A stretch of 64,000 nucleotides of DNA from DASQFQ01 sp963802905 (GTDB taxonomy: Bacteria > Actinomycetota > Thermoleophilia > Solirubrobacterales > Solirubrobacteraceae). Positions 58,824 through 64,000 of this stretch are shown here, in pieces; within the stretch, counting starts at the first letter, position 1, and each line of letters starts with the position of its first letter. Location: positions 434,001 through 498,000 of the forward strand of contig CAWDKH010000004.1 in assembly GCA_963802905.1 (NCBI GenBank), read 5' to 3'. The translations under genes and the position numbers were made by a program. The notes under the pieces are model-generated. The model did no database searches. It worked only from the letters and a program-made list of their open reading frames with translations, and had not been told where the DNA came from.

Positions 58824-60080
58824 ATGAGCGACACCCCCACACCTCCTGAGAACCCCGACGAGCCGCAGCCCGTGACCTCCGGCGATCCGCTCGGCGAGGG
58901 CGCTGAGCCGCCGCGCGAGGAGATCCCAACGGATCCCCCAACGGATCCGCCGACCGGCCCGACGCAGCCGATGGCCGCCGGGCCGCAGCCGCGCCGGCTG
59001 ACGCGCTCGTCCTCGGACAAGGTGATCGGCGGCGTCGCCGGCGGCCTCGGCCGCTACTTCGATATCGACCCGATCATCTTCCGCATCGGCTTCGTGGTCC
59101 TCATGCTCGCCGGCGGCGCCGGCCTGCTCGGGTACCTCGCCGCCTGGCTGTTCGTCCCGCCGGACCCGGTGGCCGGTCAGGAACCCGCCGATCGCAGCCG
59201 CACGGCCACGATCGTGGGTGCTGTCGTCCTCGTGCTCGCCGCGTGCGTGCTGATCGGTCCAGGCCTGTTCTTCGTCGCGCCGCCGCTGATCGGCCTCGCG
59301 CTGATCGGGCTCGTCGGCGTGCTGCTGTGGCGGGCCGCCGGCGGCCCCGAGGGCGGCGGCAGCCCAGCCGCGAAGGTCGGCCTCGGCCTGCTGCTGATCG
59401 TCGTCACCCTCGCCGGTTTCGTCGCCGTGGCGGTCGGCGCCGCTGCGGGTGGTGGCGCGGTGATCGCCGGCCTCGTGATCGCGGTCGGCGTCGCGCTGGC
59501 CGTGTCGGCGTTTCTTGGCGGCCGCCGCTGGCTCGTGCTGCCCGCGCTGATCCTCGCCATCCCGCTCGGCTTCGTCGCCGCGGCCGGGATCGACGTCGAC
59601 GGCGGCGTCGGCGACCGCGACTACCAGCCGACCTCGGTGGCCGAGCTGCGCGACGGCTACGAGCTGGGCATCGGCGAGCTGCGCCTCGACCTCACCCAGG
59701 TGGATCTCCCGCCCGGCCGCACGCCGCTGAAGCTCGACATCGGCATCGGCAGCCTTCGCGTCGTCGTGCCGGATGACGTCTGCGTCGCCTCCAACGTTCG
59801 CGTCGGCGCCGGGTACGCCCGCGTGCTCGACCGCGACAGCGGCGGCCTCGACGTCGACTGGCGCCGCAGCCCCGCGGACACCGGTGGCGTCAAGCGGCTG
59901 GTGATCGACGGTGACGTCGGCATCGGCGAGCTCCAGGTGGTCAATAACAGGTCGGAGTTCACCGACTGGGAGCACGACGATCGCTTCGACCAGCGCTTCC
60001 AAGACCACGGCCCGTTTGACAACCGGTCTGAAGTGATCCCCGACTCGGACGCCAACTCCGCGTGCTTGGAGGCCGCATGA
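58824..60080 (+). CDS. PspC-domain membrane protein with LiaF-like C-terminus (418 aa)
   Basis: A low-complexity, acidic/proline-rich cytoplasmic N-terminus leads to a PspC domain (SSSDKVIGGVAGGLGRYFDIDPIIFRI, with about two helices), then roughly four further membrane helices and a beta-rich C-terminal region (LELGIGELRLDLTQVDLPPG; GDVGIGELQVVNNRSEF) like LiaF-type domains. Such proteins sense envelope stress and inhibit a kinase. The next gene is coupled by ATGA. Confidence 0.82.
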   Translation: MSDTPTPPENPDEPQPVTSGDPLGEGAEPPREEIPTDPPTDPPTGPTQPMAAGPQPRRLTRSSSDKVIGGVAGGLGRYFDIDPIIFRIGFVVLMLAGGAGLLGYLAAWLFVPPDPVAGQEPADRSRTATIVGAVVLVLAACVLIGPGLFFVAPPLIGLALIGLVGVLLWRAAGGPEGGGSPAAKVGLGLLLIVVTLAGFVAVAVGAAAGGGAVIAGLVIAVGVALAVSAFLGGRRWLVLPALILAIPLGFVAAAGIDVDGGVGDRDYQPTSVAELRDGYELGIGELRLDLTQVDLPPGRTPLKLDIGIGSLRVVVPDDVCVASNVRVGAGYARVLDRDSGGLDVDWRRSPADTGGVKRLVIDGDVGIGELQVVNNRSEFTDWEHDDRFDQRFQDHGPFDNRSEVIPDSDANSACLEAA

Positions 60081-60262
60081 ACGCGCGCGACTTCGACCCC
60101 GCCTCGCTGGTCGCCGGGCTCGCCGTGTGCGCGCTCGGCGTCCTGCTCCTGCTCGACCAGACGGACGCGATCGATCTCCGCTTCGGCTACCTGTGGCCCG
60201 CGCTGCTCGGCACGATCGGCACGATCCTGCTCGCGGTTGGGCTCACCGGGAAACGTCGCTGA
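60077..60262 (+). CDS. two-TM small membrane protein (61 aa)
   Basis: LVAGLAVCALGVLLLLDQTDAIDL and YLWPALLGTIGTILLAVGL are the two helices; it ends GLTGKRR. Coupled to the LiaF-like gene by ATGA. It has the size and topology of the small LiaI/DUF5668-like partners in envelope-stress operons. Confidence 0.7.
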   Translation: MNARDFDPASLVAGLAVCALGVLLLLDQTDAIDLRFGYLWPALLGTIGTILLAVGLTGKRR

Positions 60263-60276
60263 GCGAGACTGCCAAC

Positions 60277-61500
60277 ATGGCGGGCATGAGCGCGCTGGAG
60301 CAGCCGGCCGCAGCGCCGCCGCCGCTGCGCCGGGACCGGGACGGTGCCATCGTCGGTGGCGTCTGCGCCGGTCTCGGGCGGCGGCTCGGGATCGACCCGA
60401 TCGTCCTGCGGATCGTCTTCATCGCGGCGAGCGCGGCGGGCGGCCTCGGCATCTTCGCCTACCTGCTGGCGTGGGCGCTGCTGCCCGCGGTCGGCGAGTC
60501 GCGCGCGACGCCGCTGCGCGTGCCAGGCAGCCGCGACTCATGGAGCGTGGCGTCCGGCATCGGGCTGCTGATGCTTGCCCTCCTGATGCTGTTCCGCGAG
60601 TGGGGCCTGTGGATCGGCGATGGGCTCGTGTGGCCGGTCGTGCTCGCAGCCTCCGGCGGCGCGCTGATCTGGCGCCAGTCGGCGCGGGCCGCCGATCCCG
60701 CGCCGGCGGCAGCCGAGCACGCGGAGCGCACGCGCTCGGGCGGCGACGCGCTCGGCCGGGCGGCGCTGGGTGTCGCGCTCGTGGTCGGCGCCGCGCTGCT
60801 CTTCCTCTACTTCAATGACGCGCTCGCGCCCGCACGCGACGTCCTGCTGCCGGTGGTCGTCGTGCTCGTGGCGGGTGCGCTGATCCTCGCGCCGTGGTGG
60901 ATCCGGCTCGTGCGCGGGCTCGCGGACGAGCGCGCGGAGCGCGTGCGCTCGCAGGAGCGCGCCGAGCTCGCCGCGCATCTGCACGACTCGGTGCTGCAGA
61001 CGCTGGCGCTGATGCAGCGCCAGGCGGACAACCCGCGCGAGGTCGCGGGGCTCGCCCGCCGCCAGGAGCGCGAGCTGCGCGCGTGGCTCAACGGCGGCCG
61101 GCCGTGGGGCGAGCGCTCGACGTTCGCGGCCGCGCTCGAGCTGGCGGCCGCCGAGGCGGAGGAGGCGCACGGCGTGGCCGTCGACGTCGTCGCGGTCGGC
61201 GACCATGCGCTCGACGACGACGCCGAGGCGCTCGTCGCCGCCGCGCGCGAGGCGATCGTCAACGCCGCCAAGTTCGGCGGCGGCAACGCCGTGCAGGTCT
61301 ACGCCGAGGCCGACGAGGACCGGGTCGAGGTGTTCGTGCGCGACCGCGGGCCCGGCTTCGACCCCGGCGCCGTGCCCGCCGACCGGCGCGGCGTGCGCGA
61401 GTCGATCGTCGGGCGCATGCAGCGCCACGGCGGCGAGGCGATCATCAACTCGGTGCCGGGCGAGGGCACCGAGGTCGAGCTGAGGCTGCTGCGGCCATGA
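60277..61500 (+). CDS. PspC-domain histidine kinase (407 aa)
   Basis: A PspC domain (DRDGAIVGGVCAGLGRRLGIDPIVLRI) followed by about four membrane helices, then a NarL-type kinase: AELAAHLHDSVLQTLALMQ (phosphoacceptor His), EAIVNAAKFGGGNAVQVY (N-box) and VRDRGPGFDPGAVPADRRG. The gene is 14 bases after the previous one and overlaps the response-regulator gene at ATGA. It likely phosphorylates that regulator when the envelope is disturbed. Confidence 0.9.
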   Translation: MAGMSALEQPAAAPPPLRRDRDGAIVGGVCAGLGRRLGIDPIVLRIVFIAASAAGGLGIFAYLLAWALLPAVGESRATPLRVPGSRDSWSVASGIGLLMLALLMLFREWGLWIGDGLVWPVVLAASGGALIWRQSARAADPAPAAAEHAERTRSGGDALGRAALGVALVVGAALLFLYFNDALAPARDVLLPVVVVLVAGALILAPWWIRLVRGLADERAERVRSQERAELAAHLHDSVLQTLALMQRQADNPREVAGLARRQERELRAWLNGGRPWGERSTFAAALELAAAEAEEAHGVAVDVVAVGDHALDDDAEALVAAAREAIVNAAKFGGGNAVQVYAEADEDRVEVFVRDRGPGFDPGAVPADRRGVRESIVGRMQRHGGEAIINSVPGEGTEVELRLLRP

Positions 61501-62159
61501 GCGTGGAGAACCCCAGCGTCGTCATCGTCGACGACCACCAGCTCTTCCGCTCCGGGGTGCGCGCCGAGCTCGACGGGCTCGTCGAGGTGCTCGCCGACGC
61601 GGCGACGGTCGAGGAGGCGGTCCGCTGCATCGTCGAGCTCGAGCCCGACGTCGTGCTGCTCGACGTGCAGATGCCGGGCGGCGGCGGCGTTCAGGTCATC
61701 CGCGACGTCGCACTCAAGCGCCCGGCCCAGCGCTTCCTCGCGCTGTCGGTGTCCGACGCCGCCGAGGACGTGATCGCGATCATCCGCGCCGGCGCGCGCG
61801 GCTACGTGACCAAGACGATCTCCGGGCCCGAGCTCGCCGATGCGGTGCGCCGGGTCGCGGGGGGCGACGCGGTGTTCTCGCCGCGGCTCGCGGGTTTCGT
61901 GCTCGACGCGTTCGCCGGCGGCGGTGGTGCCGCGCCCGCGCCCGCTGCCGTCGACCCCGAGCTCGACCAGCTGACCGCGCGTGAGCGCGAGGTGCTCCAG
62001 CACATCGCCCGCGGCTACATGTACAAGGAGATCGCGGTGAGGCTCCATATCTCCGCCAAGACGGTGGAAGCGCACGTGTCCGCGGTGCTGCGGAAGTTGC
62101 AGCTCTCCAACCGCCACGAGCTCAGCCGCTGGGCCGTGGAGCGCCGCCTCGTCGACTAG
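61497..62159 (+). CDS. NarL/LuxR-type response regulator (220 aa)
   Basis: Receiver domain with acidic pocket VVIVDDHQLFRSGVRA, phosphorylation Asp in VVLLDVQMPGGGGVQV, Lys in YVTKTISGPE, and LuxR HTH TAREREVLQHIARGYMYKEI then SAKTVEAHVSAVLRKL. Cognate partner of the PspC-kinase upstream. Gene targets unknown but probably include this operon or the secreted-protein genes next to it. Confidence 0.92.
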   Translation: MSVENPSVVIVDDHQLFRSGVRAELDGLVEVLADAATVEEAVRCIVELEPDVVLLDVQMPGGGGVQVIRDVALKRPAQRFLALSVSDAAEDVIAIIRAGARGYVTKTISGPELADAVRRVAGGDAVFSPRLAGFVLDAFAGGGGAAPAPAAVDPELDQLTAREREVLQHIARGYMYKEIAVRLHISAKTVEAHVSAVLRKLQLSNRHELSRWAVERRLVD

Positions 62160-62288
62160 ATCACGGTCGAACGCACGTCCAGGGTGGACAAACGTCCTAG
62201 TACGAAAATCAAGAGAACCGCTGCGCCGCGCCGATAGGGAGGCGATCCCTCAGGTGTCCCCCCTCGTTCGAAAGGAACGGCAAACAAC
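62160..62288 (+). promoter_or_regulatory. leader of the TasA-like gene
   Basis: 129 bases between the response-regulator stop and the TasA-like start. It has a ribosome site (AAGGA, 62272-62276, 12 bases before ATG), a small stem (agggaggcgatccct, about 62237-62251) and cgttc..gaacg. Lower in GC than the genes. No known riboswitch is recognised. Confidence 0.3.
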
Positions 62289-62864
62289 ATGCAGCGCGTT
62301 TCTGCTCTCTGGCAGGCGTCCCCCCGGAAGCTTGTCGGCGCACTCTTCATCCTGATGATGGTCGCCATGATGGCCGTCGCTTCAGGCGCCAGCTTCACCT
62401 CGACCTCGGCCAACGTCGGCAACATCGTCACGGCCGGCACGCTCGAGCACAGCAACGTCACCGGCAACACTGATCACACGATCCTCAACGTCGCCGACCT
62501 GATGCCCGGCCACTCGGACACGGGCACCGTCACGCTGAAGAACACCGGCGACGGCGACGGCGTCCTCACCGTCGACAAGAGCAACCTGGTCAACTCGAAC
62601 CCGGCGCTGCCCTTCTCGTCGAAGCTGATGCTGAAGATCCAGGACGTCACCGACCCGGTCAACCCGGTCGACATCTATGACGGCCGCCTCGGCACGATGG
62701 GCTCGCAGGCCATGGGCACCGTTGCCCCGAACGCCGAGCGCACGTTCCTGTTCACGGTCGAGTTCCCCGACGGCGGCACGCCCTCGAGCGCGACCACTGG
62801 CGACAACCGCTACAAGAACGCTCAGACCCAGGTGGATTACAACTGGGAGATGGTCAGCGCGTAA
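62289..62864 (+). CDS. TasA/camelysin-like secreted protein (191 aa)
   Basis: A signal peptide (LVGALFILMMVAMMAVASGASF) leads to an immunoglobulin-like beta-sandwich with VNVGNIVTAGTLEHSNVTGN-type strands and a GTVTLKNTGDGDGVLTVD repeat, fitting the TasA/camelysin family of biofilm-fibre or surface proteins. The next gene is a SipW-like peptidase that likely processes it, as in the Bacillus tasA operon. Confidence 0.78.
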   Translation: MQRVSALWQASPRKLVGALFILMMVAMMAVASGASFTSTSANVGNIVTAGTLEHSNVTGNTDHTILNVADLMPGHSDTGTVTLKNTGDGDGVLTVDKSNLVNSNPALPFSSKLMLKIQDVTDPVNPVDIYDGRLGTMGSQAMGTVAPNAERTFLFTVEFPDGGTPSSATTGDNRYKNAQTQVDYNWEMVSA

Positions 62865-63463
62865 TGACCCGGTCGTCCGCGACCATCGTGACTCGAGCCC
62901 GCAGGCTGGCCCAAGTGGCCGGCCGCGGGCTCATGTCCGTTCTGCTGCTGCTCACCGTGGCGGCAGTGGCGGTCACGTTCCTCCCCGGGCTGCTGGGCTA
63001 CCAGCGCTACGTCCTGGTCGGCAGCTCGATGGAGCCGAACATCCACCGGGGCTCGCTCGTCTTCGATGAGGTCGTGCCCGTCGCGCAGCTGCGCAAGGGC
63101 GACGTCATCACCTACGTCCCGCCGGGACGCTCGCAGCCGGTCACCCACCGGCTCATCTCCGTCAAGCACCCGAAGCAACTGCACGGCCGTGCGCTGTTCC
63201 GCACCCAGGGCGACAACGTCCCGGATCCGGACATGCGCGCCTTCACGCTCGACAAGCCCACGCAAGCTCGCTACAGCTTCTCGGTCCCGTATCTGGGGTG
63301 GGTCTTCGTCGCGCTCGGCACGCCGCAGCTGCGGCTCTTCCTCTTGGTGGTGCCGGCGCTGTTGATCGCGCTGGCCATGGTCGCGCGACTGTGGCGGGAA
63401 GGCGGCAGACTTGCCGCCGAGCGCGCACAGCTCGCCGCCGCCGCTGAGCACGAGGCAGCATGA
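62864..63463 (+). CDS. ER-type signal peptidase I (SipW-like, 199 aa)
   Basis: Ser nucleophile in VLVGSSMEPNIHRGSLVFDE, and VTHRLISVKHP provides the His of the ER-type dyad (in place of the Lys used by bacterial SPases). TM helices at both ends (LMSVLLLLTVAAVAVTFLPG; VVPALLIALAMVARLW). The ATG overlaps the TasA-like TAA (TAATG). It should cleave the signal peptides of its two neighbours. Confidence 0.85.
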   Translation: MTRSSATIVTRARRLAQVAGRGLMSVLLLLTVAAVAVTFLPGLLGYQRYVLVGSSMEPNIHRGSLVFDEVVPVAQLRKGDVITYVPPGRSQPVTHRLISVKHPKQLHGRALFRTQGDNVPDPDMRAFTLDKPTQARYSFSVPYLGWVFVALGTPQLRLFLLVVPALLIALAMVARLWREGGRLAAERAQLAAAAEHEAA

Positions 63464-63464
63464 G

Positions 63465-64000
63465 ATGCGCGGGCCCGGGGCAGCCATCGCGACACTGATC
63501 TTTGCGCTGGCCATCGCGGCCGGCGCTTTTGCCTTGCCGAAGGACGCCGAGCTCGGCCGCATGGCGGCCAGCGGCCCCGTCACCCTCTCCTCCTCGCGCG
63601 CCGGCGTCGCCCTCCTCCACGGCGAGAACATCATGCCCGGCGACAGCGTCACCGGCCTGATCACGCTCAACAACAAGGGCGACAAGCCCGGCAGCCTCGC
63701 GCTCATGCTGAGCGGCCTGCGCGACCGCCCGGGCCTGTACGGCGGCCGCCTCTCGAGCGTCCTGCGCCTGCGCATCGACGACCTCACGACCGGCGCCGCG
63801 CCGGTCGAGACCACCCTCGCGCGCACCACGCCGCTCCCGCTCGCCGACCTCCGCGGCCGCCAGGCCCGCACCTACAAGGTGACCGCGACCTTCCCGGACA
63901 CCGGTATCCCCGCCGGCCCCGGGCTGGGCGACAACGCCCAGCAGGGCTCGAGCGTCGAGATCGCGATGACCTGGCAGCTGAACGAGAAGGCACCGCCCGT
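63465..64000 (+). CDS. secreted TasA-like protein, partial at window end
   Basis: ATG 63465, 1 base after the peptidase stop. Signal peptide (IATLIFALAIAAGAFALP), then beta-rich DSVTGLITLNNKGDKPGSL, RLSSVLRLRIDDLTTG and YKVTATFPDTGIPAGPGLG. It shares the GxVTLxN-type strand with the TasA-like protein. The reading frame is still open at 64000, so the C-terminus is missing. Confidence 0.7.
   Translation, partial: MRGPGAAIATLIFALAIAAGAFALPKDAELGRMAASGPVTLSSSRAGVALLHGENIMPGDSVTGLITLNNKGDKPGSLALMLSGLRDRPGLYGGRLSSVLRLRIDDLTTGAAPVETTLARTTPLPLADLRGRQARTYKVTATFPDTGIPAGPGLGDNAQQGSSVEIAMTWQLNEKAPP

Overview
The window is a GC-rich, densely packed bacterial chromosome segment. Most genes use GTG or ATG starts, and many pairs overlap by 4 bases (ATGA or GTGA). 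Gene content points to an actinobacterium: an F420-type luciferase-like oxidoreductase, a DrrAB-type exporter, an ECF sigma factor with a SnoaL domain, PspC-domain histidine kinases, a standalone LigD polymerase domain and an Imm5-type immunity protein. Placement in the Solirubrobacterales/Thermoleophilia is my best inference from protein style. No rRNA or tRNA was seen to settle it.

Region 1 (1-11.3 kb): a tiny membrane protein, a tryptophanase, a remnant of a sugar ABC ATPase, a 26-bp hairpin, a frameshifted flavoprotein, a very long single-chain biotin-dependent acyl-CoA carboxylase (BC-BCCP-central-CT) with one frameshift and unusual substitutions in its ATP site, a truncated GT4 glycosyltransferase and a frameshifted hypothetical gene. 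Region 2 (11.3-24 kb): an accessory stretch with an intact IS110-family transposase, two paralogous secreted proteins, several alpha/beta hydrolases, an orphan Imm5-like protein and small unknown genes. It is strewn with a family of short palindromic intergenic repeats (core close to GCTGCTTTGCGCGAGAAGC) that I did not notice in the rest of the window.

Region 3 (24-53 kb): mostly intact housekeeping and stress genes. In order: ankyrin lipoprotein, VOC proteins, an orphan phage-tail-sheath-like gene, aldo/keto reductase, an ArsR-DUF899-SRPBCC operon, exonuclease III convergent with LigD polymerase, HAD phosphatase, FHA protein, MFS transporter fused to a monooxygenase-like domain, a VOC gene and an ECF sigma factor, a putative exported toxin with an ATGA-coupled partner, a trypsin-like protease, a sensor kinase, a DrrAB-type exporter, a TetR regulator, a fatty-acid desaturase and a BBE-type flavoprotein.

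Region 4 (53-58.4 kb): a three-gene formate dehydrogenase operon. The alpha subunit carries an in-frame TGA exactly at the catalytic selenocysteine position, followed by a bacterial SECIS hairpin whose loop and spacing match the E. coli fdhF element as I remember it. The same operon carries about 20 single-base indels, so it is either decaying or was badly sequenced. Region 5 (58.4-64 kb): a PspC/LiaF-like envelope-stress module ending in a PspC-histidine kinase and LuxR-type response regulator, then a TasA/camelysin-like secreted protein, an ER-type (SipW-like) signal peptidase and a third secreted protein cut by the window end. The signal peptidase probably processes its two neighbours.
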